Shown: positions 14,101 through 22,160 of the stretch, in pieces
Position numbering within the stretch: the stretch's first letter is position 1
Layout: every line of letters starts with the position of its first letter
Assembly (NCBI GenBank): GCA_000934455.1
Contig: KN882298.1
Span: forward strand, 50,123 to 81,570
From: Apostichopus parvimensis
Lineage: Eukaryota > Echinodermata > Holothuroidea > Aspidochirotida > Stichopodidae
DNA: 31,448 nucleotides
Reading direction: 5' to 3'
Position numbers and translations under genes: made by a program
The notes under the pieces: generated by a model
The model's database searches: none
Seen by the model: the letters and a program-made list of their open reading frames with translations, nothing else
Told to the model about the DNA's origin: nothing

Positions 14101-17100
14101 AGACTTTATTGTAAGTTGCACTATATAAGTACTGTTTATTATTATTATTATTGACTGACCTTGTGTCACACCAGGCATACAACATATACCTGTGTCACAC
14201 TACACTAGGCATTCAAACATCCCTGTGTCATAAAAGGCATACAAAATATCCCTGTCACACCAGGCAAGGCATACAAAATGTCCCTGTGTCCCACTACAGT
14301 AGGCATCCAAAATGTTCCTGTGTCACAATAGCCATACAAGATGTCCCTGTGTCACACTAAGCATACGATGGTCACTGCGCCCTAATAGGCATACAAAATG
14401 TCCTCGTGTCATAATAGGCATACAAAATATCCCTGTGTCACACCAGGCATACAACATATACCTGTGTCACACTACAGTAGGCATTCAAAATGTCCCTGTG
14501 TCATAATAGGCATACAAAATATCCCTGTCACACAAGGTAAGGCATACAAAATATCCCTGTGTCACAATAGCCATACAAGATGTCCCTGTGTCACACTAAG
14601 CATACAATGGTCACTGAATCCTAACAGACATACAAAATGTCCTCATGTCATAATAGGCATACAAAATATCCCTATATCATACCAGGCATACAACATATAC
14701 CTGTGTCACACTAGGATACAAAATGTTCTCATGTCATAATAGGCATACAAAATTCATGTGCCACACCAGGCATACAAAATATACCTGTGTCACACTATAG
14801 TAGGCATTCAAAATGTCCCTGTGTCACACTAGGCATACAAAATGTCCAAGTGTCAATATAGGCATACAAAATATCCGTCACACCAGGCAAAATATACCTG
14901 TGTCACACTACAGTAGGTATACAAAATGTCCCCTGTGGGCCTGTGTCACACTACAGCAGGCATACAAAATGCCCCTGTGTCATAATAGCCATACAAAATA
15001 TTCCTGTGCCACACAAGGCATACAACATGTCCCTGTGTCACATCAGGGACAATTATGCTTAAAGTCCAAAAATTTGTTTTCCATCACAACTGTAGTCTGT
15101 TAGGCCAACTAGCAGGTCGCCTAACATTACACCTGCATTAGTGCGTAGGCTTCATAGTAAACTGATGAAACGTGTTCTGATCTTTGAAAAAGACTGGAAT
15201 TTGATTTGTTGCAAAGCATGGGTACCGTGTATCTGGTTGCAATATGGACTCTTTATTTATCACTGACATGAACATCACAATCTGATTTTCTTTTTCTCTA
15301 TTTTTTGTTGTTATTGTAGAAGCAAGTAATTGGCAAGGTCAAGAGGTCAGCTGCGGACAAGAAAGCCGCCCGAGGGAGATTGGAGGCGGCCAAGGCTGCC
15401 ATGAAAGCCAAACAAACGAGGCAAACTGAGAAGATAGTGTTTGATGCAGGTTTCTTCAAAGTTGAAAGTCCAGCCAAAGGAAGAGATACCCATTGCATAG
15501 GTAAGTGAGATTGGCATTTTAGTGGGTAGGAATACTGAGTACTATATAGTTGATTCAGATTGAAAAGCATTGCCTGCTTCCCTCACTAGTCAATACTTTA
15601 CTTTAGGAGATGTTTGGAAACCTGCGACTATCGTATCTGAGATGCTTCCAGTGGTTTTTTGATGATGAGTGATTGTAAAGCGTTGGGCAATCACCTTTAA
15701 TCGTGCACGACACTGGCAGTCTATATGCATGAGAAATTTCATACTTAATTTTTGTCAACCCAATAGCCCATCTGTAGGCTTAGAACAGTTAGTCAGGGCA
15801 GGGGCAAGGGGGAGGGGGGGGGATAAAAGCAGTGAAAACCAAACCTTCAAAAAAGCAGCCACATTTCCTGGGTGTCATTATATTTCACCATTTTAATAAA
15901 TAATCATGATGCTAGAGCAAACTGTTCTGTCACAAACTCTCACTCTACAAAATCATCTCTTTCTCTCTACAAGCAGCTGGTACATCGCTCCTAAGTTCAC
16001 CATCGATGAAGAAAATCTTTACTCCCACTAACAGTCCATTGTCGAGGATGACGTCGATCAATACATCAAGGACGACGACGACCCCCCGAGCCGCCAAAGA
16101 GCAAGACATCCTCCGAGCTGTCCTGCAAGCCTCTCACACACCCCAGATGCAAAGGATGTCCTCACCATTGAATGCAGGGAGCATTTTCACCCCCGAAGAA
16201 AAGTCCTCCCCCGCAGAGGAGGAGAAGGACATGGTGACCCGTTTGAGAGATCTCGGACTCAATTCCGTGGGATCTTCCAACAGGAAACGACGACGCTCGC
16301 AGAGGAGGAAGTCAAGAAAAGAGGATAGTCAAACGGATGACGTAGAAAAGGAAAACATGGTATGTAACACATATCAGTTTAGGGCGGGTCGGTGAATTTT
16401 TTTTTGTTTCTCTGTGAAAATATGTTTCCCTCTTCTTGTTTTGATTTTTCATCTGTTCACACCGATGCTATACTATGCTATGCACATATGCTACTGTTAG
16501 AACACAGGTTTCATAATTGAAACCACATTTTGAATTGTGACAAAGTCACTTTGATCAGACCTTGCAGTACAGGCACAGCAGAAAACATTCCTTGACATGA
16601 TTGAAAGTTGTGATTTCAAAGTTATAATCGTTTGCATATATTGATTAAAGACAACGAAACTCAGACATTGGTTCACGGGCTGTCATATGACATGGAAGAA
16701 TTATGTTGTGCAATGCACTCATCCAAATATCGTGAATAATTGTACAACGGTCGTTGTACAACTACTCGGAAGCAATCAAAAATGGAATGAAAAATTTCTA
16801 ATTAAGAAATACCCCCCAAAAGTCCATTATAAACTATTCAAGGACAAAAATTGGATGTCATACTTGCAGCTGGGTGTTTTTAAGTATTATTATAAATAGA
16901 AATAGAATATAAATTTGTCCTTGAAAAGTTTATAATGGACTACAGGAGTGTTACATTTGAGGGATTTCCCCTCTTTTTTTGGGCTCCGAAGTTCTGAGAA
17001 GCTTATTACATATTTTAAAGTCTCAACCATGGAGAAATCTGTCATGCTTTGAGTTGGACCGATATGCTCCATTTCACAAGCTTTTATGTTATACTCTACA

Positions 17101-20100
17101 ACATTTTGTGTAAATCTTACCCATTCAAATTTTCCTAAGTGATACAACTTTCAAGACTGAATAGCTAGCCCTAACCCAGAAGTGTGAATTCTATCACCAA
17201 GCCACTGCAAAGACATGTATCTGAAAAGTTGTCATCTGAAGCGCCTTCGTTACTGCACCAAAGTTTTGCCCCCCAAGCACTCCCAGGGAATAACTTACCC
17301 AGTATCGCAAAATGCTTTCACAAAATGGTCAAGTTGCTAAATGCAAACATGTTATATATAGCAGTTTTCCACACAAGAACTATATATTGAGTGAGAAGAC
17401 AAATTCAGAGCCTTTGAAAAATGCTACGTAAAATGTGAACGCTAAACTTTTGCTGACTCCGTCTAGACTAGATTGCTACCACCTACTGTAGCTCATTGGT
17501 TGTTGACTACGTATTGTAAGACTCCTCAAATGAATAGACTAATAAATACAAATAATCTGAAGCAGTTCTCTAATATTCTTTTAATTTCAATGCACCGTTC
17601 AAAGGACTAGAAAGAATTTTCAAAAGTTTACGTGGATTAATTGTTTTATTCTCCCCCCTCCCTCACCCCCTCTCTCTCTCACTGCTCAAACTGGTCTCTT
17701 ATTGGAATAAGTCTGGAGATCTCTGAAGCTTTGTATTTTTAAAGGGGCCATTTGTCAAAGATGCTTTCTTGTGCTGTTCTGTTTACTGAGATTGCAAATC
17801 TAATTCATTCCAGATCATGTGTAGGCTAAAGGTGAAAAACAAATTCCAGATGGTATATTAATGTGTGATGTTTTTTTTTGGGGGGGGGGGATAAAATGTT
17901 AAATGGAGATATTTGTGAGCAGGTCATCTTTCTACATGGACCTTTTTTTTTTTTTTTTTTTTAAGATTTTATTCTCTCTTGTAAATGCATTGTATTAATA
18001 TCTGGAATGATCCTTTAAGTCCGGACTCTGCGGTGACATCAGCCTCCCCGAACTTCAGAGCTAAATCCCATCGATAACTGTATTTAATACAGTACCTAAA
18101 AACATTCCAGCTGCGAGCACTTATGTAATCCACATTTTTTCCTTCAAAGTGTTATATGTGAGAGAAATTTTCTTTATTTTCCTTTTGATTTTGATCTGTT
18201 TCTGAGGAAGGTGACCCTTTATGGTCAATCACTTTTCATGCTGACCCTATTCAAATCTGTGTAGAGTCAGTGTACTTTCCATGCACACTTGTTACCCTTT
18301 CTTACATTGTTAACTTAAATTTAAAAAGACGCTTTCGCAATGTAGCAGGAGGAAGTTATGTCACACACCCCTGTACAATACAGTACATGTGTATATGTAG
18401 TACTGTATATAATATATGTGTCTTTGGTTAGCATTGTCGCCTTCAAAGTGAGTTTAGATCGACTTTTTCAGCGAACGAAGCAGCTATTGTTGTCATTAAT
18501 GGCTGAGTGCCTTTCATCTTTTGTGACTTGTTTGCAGCCAACTTTTCACCCTTCATATTATTAAAGTTTTGTCACTTTGGTTCTTGTCAATATTCCGTTA
18601 TTCCCCCTGGTCCCCTTTTTCTTTATTTTATTTTTTTTAAATGAAATAGTGTTTCTTGTTTGCAAAGCAGGAACTCGCATATCATGCAAGGTTGGAAGTC
18701 TTTTGTTCCACACATAGTGCTGTGGTCTACTGTATTCATAAAATGTGTACCTGTAGTCATTGTGAGCTTGTGGTGCTTTGAAATATAAAGCCAGGCAGAC
18801 GATTGCAATCCATCAAGGTTACAGAGTAGTCCAGTGTGTTGTCTGTAAATTTCCCTCCTTTCAAAACTAACAGGAAGTACCAAAAAAAAACTTGAACAGC
18901 AGAAAACGAAGGAGTGTTCTGTTTAGAATAGATATATATGTACATTTAATATCTCTATGCAAAACAAGTAGTACTCAACTCTTCCTGAAACTAGTTTTTA
19001 GATAGAGCTTGCAAACAGGTTCCTTCTCATACTGTACTGTAAGTGCAGGGTTATATTATATGTTGTACCAATGCTCACTAATATTCTCACACTCTTATAA
19101 TTCTACCCCCTCTCTTTCCCTCCTTTGTCCCCCTTCTTCCTTTCCCCTCCCTTTCTTCCCCCTTCTTTTCCTTTTCCTTTCCCCCTTCCTTCCTTTCTTC
19201 CCATTCCCCCTCCTTTCCTCCTCCCTTCCCCACCATTTCTTTCCCATGCCTTTACCCCTCCTTTCCTCTTCCTTTATTCCCCCTCCCTTTCCTCCCCTTG
19301 TTTTTTCCTTTTATTCCCCCCTCTTTTTCCCCTTCCTTTTCCCCCTCCTATGCTCCCCTTCCCCCTCCTTTCCCCTTCCTTTCCCCCTCCTTACCCCTTC
19401 CTTTCCTCCTTCCCTTTCCCAATCTTCCTTCCCCAGGGCTTCATTTCTTCCCCAGGGCTTCCTTTCCCCTTCCTCTCTCCTCCCCTTTCTTTCTTCCCCC
19501 TTTCTTTCCTCCCCTTCTTTCCTCCCCATTCTTTATCCTTTCATTACCCCCTTTCTTTTTTTTCCTAACCTACGTTTAGCTTTCATTTCCCCTCTACCCT
19601 AAGCCTTCCGAGGCTGTTGAACATAACATATAATACACCTTGCTTCAGCAACACTTAAAGGGGCATTCCAATCTGAATGAAACAAGTATAAAGTAAATTT
19701 CTCACCTAAAGATACATAAATTGATCAAAATGAAGATGCCTGTGAGGAGACAAAGAACGCAAAATTCAACTGATGGAAAATTCTCAAAATTGGCATTTTT
19801 GGTTAATTCTTCAATTTTTTGTGTTTTGTTGTTTTTCAGAATGACCTTTCCTCATACTTGATGCCCTCTGTCCCAGTGGTTGACCTCAACTCACAAGCAG
19901 AGGAGATAATGAGGACGGAACCAGCCGACCAGCTCAGGGACCTCGGAAAGAGGACACCCCTTTCAGACAGAAACGATAAACCAACTGGTAAATACGCAGG
20001 TGCCTAACTTGGGAGGGAAGGGTTGGGACCGGAAGAATGCAGTGATAGGAAGCAAAACATAAATTTTTCTGCCGTTGACAATTTGAATCAAGTTACAATC

Positions 20101-21790
20101 CGTGAAAACCAGGTCTTACAATCCCTTAAATAGTCATGGTGCTTCATACAACACATTTTGTTTTTTTATTGTTTTCTTCTTTTCTTCAGTTATTCCCCAT
20201 CTCCTAATATGTACTCTATTCAGTTTTGTATCTCTCTTTCCATGTTTGTTTATCTCAACCCTACACATATAACATCGGTATGACAGATGTGATACTGCAG
20301 TCTGCTTGCTGTTGCAGCCTGTTAGTGCTCTATTGGTTACCATACATACAGTTGCCATAGAAATACATGGTGTGTACTTTACAGATACCAGGTGGGGGGG
20401 GGGTCCATCATGGTCACATAGGAAAAGGTGATATCGGATCCAATTGGGACAAGGTTACGTAAAATGTATACTACGTTCGTGTGGACAAAAATATGTGTCG
20501 CAAACACCTACTGTAGACTGTTAGCCGATATACTTCAAACTTGGTGGTTCATGTTTATATCTACATTTTTATGTATATCTGATTTTCATATATATTGTTC
20601 ACGTTTATTTGGTTTTTGTCTTTTCTTTTATGAATATTTTACAGATAATGATGTCTTTGTGAAGCCTCCTCTGATTCCATACAATCCCAGTCCAGTTGGT
20701 GACCTGTTTGATAGTCCTAAGCGTGCCCCTAGAAGATCAGTGGTATGTTCAACAAATTATTGAAATAGCAAAAGTCTAAAGGTTTAAAAACATATGGTAA
20801 ACAGCCCAAGGGAAAAGAGAGTCAATTAGTCAAACCCCCTTCACGATCAGCTTGTCTATCCTGCCCAGATATGAATGATTGAAGAAGTTATTCAGTTATT
20901 GTAGAAGAATACATTTTGCAATAATCTGAAATTGAATGGAACGATTGAAGTGTTCCGTTTTGGTAAATCACATTCAGATTAAACCTTATCGAGGTTGAAC
21001 AAGGTGCCATCAAAGTTATTATGTTTAGGTAATGTACAATATCATACGTTATCGTGCAGTGAATAAATAGCAGTTTTTATTGCTCAACAACGGAACCAGC
21101 TATGAATCTGGGTGGTTGATCATTGGCCTTTACGTAACAACTTCTTTTGGCAGATATTGTGTATGTCATCATTATTTTGTGATAAGTCCAAATATCACAT
21201 TGACTGGTATTAATCTGCCAATCGGTATTTCCTTCACAGAATTTGATAAATTTATCTATTCTTTCTCTGGTCTCTCTTATTGCACCTTAAATAGTATCCC
21301 ACTTTTAATACCACATTTAAAAATTAAAGCAATATATGGTATCTTTCTTCAAATTTTCTGCGGGTTATATATTTGAATTGTAACTGTAGCAGCAACAAAG
21401 GGCATTTCGAAATTGTGTGTGTTTGTGCTCCATATCTTCATCATTTTAATATACATGTATTATTCCATAAAAGGCCAGTAAAGTAATTGCCATTATTTAT
21501 AAATAATTTAAATTTCTCCCATTTGAACTGTTCTTGTTAGAAATTGTTCCGACAATCTAGCGTAAGGGGAAGAGGTAAAAAAAATGTCAATTTCCAAATG
21601 AATAAATCGGCTATGAATATTAGCTCATTCATTAAGCAAGTAAAACCATTACCGTCCTTCACTTAATTCGTCTTTCTTATCATTATTTCTTTTCCAGAGG
21701 TTGCGCTCAGGGAGAATCTCGGCATTCAGCCCACCTAGGAGAAGTTTTGCTAATGTACCTCCCTCCATGGATCTCATTTCATTTGACTAG
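1882..21790 (+). CDS. dlgap5: DLGAP5/HURP-like spindle protein with a duplicated GKAP region (17 exons, 1,295 codons)
   Basis: HURP-family proteins bind microtubules, stabilise kinetochore fibres near chromatin under Ran-GTP/importin control, and are mitotic kinase and APC/C substrates (family knowledge). Seen here: 17 exons join with GT-AG introns and matching phases into one open frame. A basic N-terminus (residues 1-170) carries the family block around MLMKWKGEKETKRK...FKVFKV. A long charged linker follows (exon 4). GKAP copy 1 spans about 460-575, the FDAGFFHVESP block about 576-635, and GKAP copy 2 with its FDAGFFKVESP block about 880-1055. The C-terminus ends in LISFD. KEN motifs lie at 732-734 and 1180-1182, and basic RKRRSQR-type clusters follow each copy. 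From memory, vertebrate HURP is about 850 residues with one GKAP domain, so the extra length here is the duplication. The start is the first in-frame ATG (A at -3); an upstream coding exon cannot be excluded. Family assignment is firm. The exact exon set is by eye, without transcript data. Confidence 0.88.
2120..3374 (+). other. HURP intron 1, possible transposon remnant
   Basis: Mostly unremarkable. The stretch 2505-2620 (GTGACCAGACGTCCCG...) and a GGTCACC near 2983 look like pieces of an old DNA transposon with GGTGACC-type ends, but no clear terminal repeats or target duplication could be paired. Confidence 0.3.
3375..3562 (+). CDS. dlgap5: HURP exon 2 (conserved N-terminal basic block)
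   Basis: Follows a TTCTTCTTCTTCAG acceptor and enters in phase 1. Encodes a Lys/Arg/Glu helix (MLMKWKGEKETKRKIDQMKQ) ending in FKVFKV. This corresponds to the human HURP stretch with MLQKYKEEKQLQKLKEQ and IFKVGRY. The donor GTAACT is at 3563. Confidence 0.85.
4006..4096 (+). CDS. dlgap5: HURP exon 3
   Basis: A 91 bp exon after TGCCTTTAG. Encodes a basic segment ending RRSSRLASK, matching the position of the RxTRSxAK motifs of vertebrate HURP. The donor GTTCGT at 4097 is weak. Phases agree with both neighbours. Confidence 0.75.
4612..5550 (+). CDS. dlgap5: HURP exon 4: long linker and start of GKAP copy 1
   Basis: A 939 bp exon. The first half is basic and Ser/Thr/Pro-rich (RRVTRRAA, SRRTVRKAA); a KRPKL nuclear-localisation-like motif follows, then a strongly acidic stretch. 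The last about 34 codons (HYQGVMDEEKKRLKELCSSW) begin the GKAP region and match the end of exon 10. Low-complexity charged composition suggests disorder before the GKAP helix. Donor GTTAGT at 5551, phase 1. Confidence 0.85.
6112..6272 (+). CDS. dlgap5: HURP exon 5: GKAP core, copy 1
   Basis: 161 bp. Encodes GKAP hallmarks: IRSAIGKAQLLMNQRFHQF, then TDLQGFWDMVYFQ, close to DLGAP1 and HURP (IRSAVGSAQLLM, DLxGFWDM). Same length and phases as exon 11. About 153 of 161 bases agree with exon 11, and the last about 65 bases are nearly invariant. Donor GTAAGT. Confidence 0.92.
6518..6625 (+). CDS. dlgap5: HURP exon 6: GKAP C-terminal part, copy 1
   Basis: A 36-codon, phase 0-0 exon starting IEDVNKMFANLSTLRENNW, the conserved IEDV...F..L..L...W segment of GKAP domains. 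Pairs with exon 12, of which only about half the residues are identical. Confidence 0.9.
6626..7370 (+). other. HURP intron 6, nothing recognised
   Basis: 745 bp of AT-rich intron without a repeat or open frame I can support. Confidence 0.5.
7371..7551 (+). CDS. dlgap5: HURP exon 7: HURP signature block, copy 1
   Basis: 181 bp. Encodes KKAARERLAAIKAALKEKE then FDAGFFHVESPVK, matching the human HURP AARNRLAAIKNAMRER...FDAGFFRVESPVK and separating this gene from the neuronal DLGAP1-4 paralogues. Same length and phase as exon 13. Confidence 0.93.
7919..8259 (+). CDS. dlgap5: HURP exon 8: regulatory linker, copy 1
   Basis: 113 codons. Carries KEQDLLRAVLQASHTP, DMVTRLQDLGLSS, a basic RKRRSQRIKS cluster (NLS-like) and a KEN motif (residues 732-734, a degron in many APC/C substrates). 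The same order of motifs recurs in exon 14. The function of the KEQD-LRAVLQASHTP motif is unknown to me. Confidence 0.88.
8260..8992 (+). other. HURP intron 8 with C-homopolymer tracts
   Basis: Holds a run of about 13 C before ATTGGCCATTTTG near 8329-8341 and a C/T-rich patch at 8766-8808. Otherwise AT-rich with no gene. Confidence 0.5.
8993..9137 (+). CDS. dlgap5: HURP exon 9: LMPSVPVVDLNSQ block, copy 1
   Basis: Begins NDLSSYLMPSVPVVDLNSQA. The first about 118 bases differ from exon 15 at only three positions; the last about 27 do not align. Acceptor CCCTTTCAG, donor GTAAGT, phase 1 exit. Confidence 0.88.
9144..9800 (+). repeat. Short tandem array (about 40 bp unit), split by a MITE
   Basis: Degenerate copies of AACCAGTAAAGTCTTACTG followed by GGAAAGAGTAA occur at about 9155, 9190, 9217/9661, 9695, 9735 and 9785. 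The array starts just after the exon 9 donor and is interrupted at 9227-9660 by an inverted-repeat element. Confidence 0.75.
9227..9660. mobile_element. Fold-back MITE, about 433 bp
   Basis: The ends are GGGTCATTCCATGTCAAATC and its inverted partner. The inverted similarity continues inward through the blocks AAATTTATTGTATGCTTGG and TGAAAATTTCAGTTGCATTG and down to TTTATCACACTT, so the whole element can fold into a long imperfect hairpin. It is flanked by TAA on both sides. Removing it restores the array sequence ACCAGTAAAGT, which supports a TAA target duplication (compatible with PIF/Harbinger, not proof). No transposase is encoded. Confidence 0.85.
10120..10449 (+). CDS. dlgap5: HURP exon 10: start of GKAP copy 2
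   Basis: The Ser/Pro-rich first half (STPIRLSPSKQ, minimal Ser-Pro/Thr-Pro kinase sites) is followed by an acidic stretch and LHYQRVMDEERERLTGLCNTW, the counterpart of the end of exon 4. This is where the second unit begins. Donor GTCAGT at 10450, phase 1. Confidence 0.87.
10450..11330 (+). other. HURP intron 10, nothing recognised
   Basis: 880 bp, AT-rich. A 20-base pseudo-exon at 11116-11135 with AG/GT borders was considered and rejected. No repeat could be delimited. Confidence 0.5.
11331..11491 (+). CDS. dlgap5: HURP exon 11: GKAP core, copy 2
   Basis: 161 bp, near-identical to exon 5, with IRSAIGKAQLLMNQRFHQF and TDLQGFWDMVYFQ kept. Similarity continues about 15 bases into the intron. 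The aligned differences from exon 5 are few and largely synonymous after the first codons. Confidence 0.92.
11696..12380. mobile_element. TTAA-flanked MITE (Kolobok-like ends), 685 bp
   Basis: TTAA at 11692-11695 is followed by AGGAATATTTTAGTGA. The right end is the inverse, CACTGAAAAGTTCCT, followed by TTAA at 12381-12384, giving an inverted repeat of about 16-18 bp with a few mismatches. TTAA duplication with AGG-starting ends fits Kolobok better than piggyBac (which starts CC). No transposase frame is present, so this is a non-autonomous copy. Confidence 0.75.
12999..13100 (+). CDS. dlgap5: HURP exon 12: GKAP C-terminal part, copy 2
   Basis: 34 codons starting IEDVKQMFANLSELKENGW. Two codons shorter than exon 6, with a diverged second half. 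Donor GTGAGG. Confidence 0.9.
13754..14153 (+). mobile_element. LINE 3' end (reverse transcriptase C-terminus plus tail), CR1/L2-like
   Basis: The reading frame to TAA at 14041-14043 has the hallmark C-terminal region of non-LTR retrotransposon polyproteins: DLHWLPVKLHIDNKVLLLTY, LRSS, YGERSF, LWNKLP and FKTVLKTHLF. Compared with related elements, a short piece appears missing after LLLTY. The 3' tail (GCACTATATAAGTACTG followed by TTATTATTATTATTATTG) is typical of this group. It is 5'-truncated, sense to the host gene, in intron 12. Confidence 0.85.
14160..15055 (+). repeat. Minisatellite, about 29-30 bp unit, with higher-order copies
   Basis: About 30 imperfect copies of a unit resembling GGCATACAAAATGTCCCTG then TGTCACACTA. 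Larger blocks also repeat: the order of variant units starting CAGGCATACAACATATACC recurs at 14172, 14444 and 14683. The array begins directly after the LINE microsatellite tail. Open frames across it (CHNRHTKCP-like) are by-products. Confidence 0.9.
15320..15500 (+). CDS. dlgap5: HURP exon 13: HURP signature block, copy 2
   Basis: Encodes KKAARGRLEAAKAAMKAK then FDAGFFKVESPAK. Same 181 bp length as exon 7; about half of the residues are identical. Acceptor TTATTGTAG, donor GTAAGT. Confidence 0.93.
15977..16359 (+). CDS. dlgap5: HURP exon 14: regulatory linker, copy 2
   Basis: 127 codons, longer than exon 8 through Ser/Thr-rich insertions. Keeps KEQDILRAVLQASHTP, DMVTRLRDLGLNS, a basic RKRRRSQRRKSRK cluster and a KEN motif (1180-1182). 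The acceptor is a tandem AAGCAG, so the exon could also begin at 15974 and add one Ala. Donor GTATGT. Confidence 0.88.
16821..16941. repeat. Fold-back inverted repeat, about 30 bp arms
   Basis: AGTCCATTATAAACTATTCA at 16821 and its inverse ending at 16941 pair over about 30 bases with one mismatch and a small length difference, around a loop of about 58 bases. It may be a small MITE or transposon relic; no target duplication is evident. Confidence 0.7.
17743..18014. mobile_element. Possible TTAA-flanked MITE
   Basis: TTAA then AGGGGCCATTTG at the left; GGAATGATCCT then TTAA at the right. The inverted match is short and gapped (AGGggcCATT against AGGatCATT). A similar single end, TTAA-AGGGGCATTCC, lies at 19655-19669 without a partner. 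Confidence 0.35.
19104..19600 (+). repeat. About 500 bp polypyrimidine tract
   Basis: Almost entirely C and T on this strand, built from irregular CCCCTCCTTTCC and CCCCTTCCTTT blocks, with two TTCCCCAGGGCTTC repeats near 19433-19463. Both strands appear open over long frames purely because of composition. Purine/pyrimidine mirror-rich tracts of this size can form triplex (H-DNA). Confidence 0.9.
19840..19987 (+). CDS. dlgap5: HURP exon 15: LMPSVPVVDLNSQ block, copy 2
   Basis: The almost unchanged partner of exon 9 up to LRDLGKRT, then unrelated codons. The acceptor TTTTTCAG lies about 240 bp after a long pyrimidine tract. Donor GTAAAT, phase 1. Confidence 0.88.
19988..20644 (+). other. HURP intron 15, nothing recognised
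   Basis: 657 bp. Includes a run of about 10 G near 20394-20402. No gene or delimited repeat. Confidence 0.5.
20645..20742 (+). CDS. dlgap5: HURP exon 16
   Basis: 98 bp after GAATATTTTACAG. Encodes FVKPPLIPYNPSPVGDLFDS and RRS. It has no obvious partner in copy 1, so it belongs to the unduplicated C-terminus. Donor GTATGT. Confidence 0.8.
20743..21697 (+). other. HURP intron 16, nothing recognised
   Basis: 955 bp, AT-rich, with no supported feature. Confidence 0.5.
21698..21790 (+). CDS. dlgap5: HURP exon 17 (terminal coding exon)
   Basis: 30 codons plus TAG after TCTTTTCCAG. Encodes SGRISAFSPPRRS and ends MDLISFD. This is comparable in position to the short hydrophobic NLITF element near the human HURP C-terminus, though the resemblance is weak. 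Confidence 0.8.
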   Translation, partial: RLRSGRISAFSPPRRSFANVPPSMDLISFD

Positions 21791-22160
21791 TTGTATGCTT
21801 CACTCAAATTATTCTCGGATCTTAATATTGTTTCTGTCGTTGTTATGAACTGAATCTTTTTATTGTGGATAATTTCAGTCATATAGCAGAAAAGCTGAAT
21901 AGGTCACTGTGGAACTCCTAGTCTCTTATCCCAAAGTTTTTTTTTTTTTTCACATTCTGTACCTTCACTGGGTTTTTATTCAAAGTCAATGGAAAATGTA
22001 TGTTTGTTCTTGCTGGGAAGTGTGTAACAATATGCCAATGCGTTTCTGTGTATATACAGCGACAAATGGTTATAAAGTATGAGACCATGTACCCATTGTC
22101 TTTTTTCGTCACTTTATGTAAGACTGTACATTAAATATAATGTAAGATGCTGTATAAAAA
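21791..22160 (+). other. dlgap5: Probable 3' UTR of the HURP gene
   Basis: AT-rich sequence after the stop. ATTAAA at 22130-22135 is the nearest variant poly(A) signal, giving a 3' UTR of about 350 bases. Canonical AATAAA occurs later at 23128-23133 and 23722-23727, so longer transcripts are possible. Confidence 0.4.

Larger units (their letters stand above)
16360..19103 (+). other. HURP intron 14, first part: palindromes and TTAA-ended fragments
   Basis: No exon recognised. It contains a near-perfect palindrome TTGTACAACGgtCGTTGTACAA (16739-16760), a fold-back at 16821-16941, a G run near 17880, a T run of about 20 near 17943-17962, and a possible TTAA-flanked element at 17743-18014. Confidence 0.5.

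Noticed and set aside
14160-15055. Regular repeats that might suggest a CRISPR array
   Set aside because: Units are contiguous without unique spacers, and the setting is an intron of an animal gene.
14151-15103. Overlapping open frames with repeated CHNRHTKCP-like residues
   Set aside because: They are translations of the minisatellite in several frames, without start, splice or domain support.
19009-19602. Long Pro/Phe/Ser-rich frame of 197 codons and shorter ones in other frames and on the minus strand
   Set aside because: Pure C/T sequence contains almost no stop codons; all frames stay open from composition.
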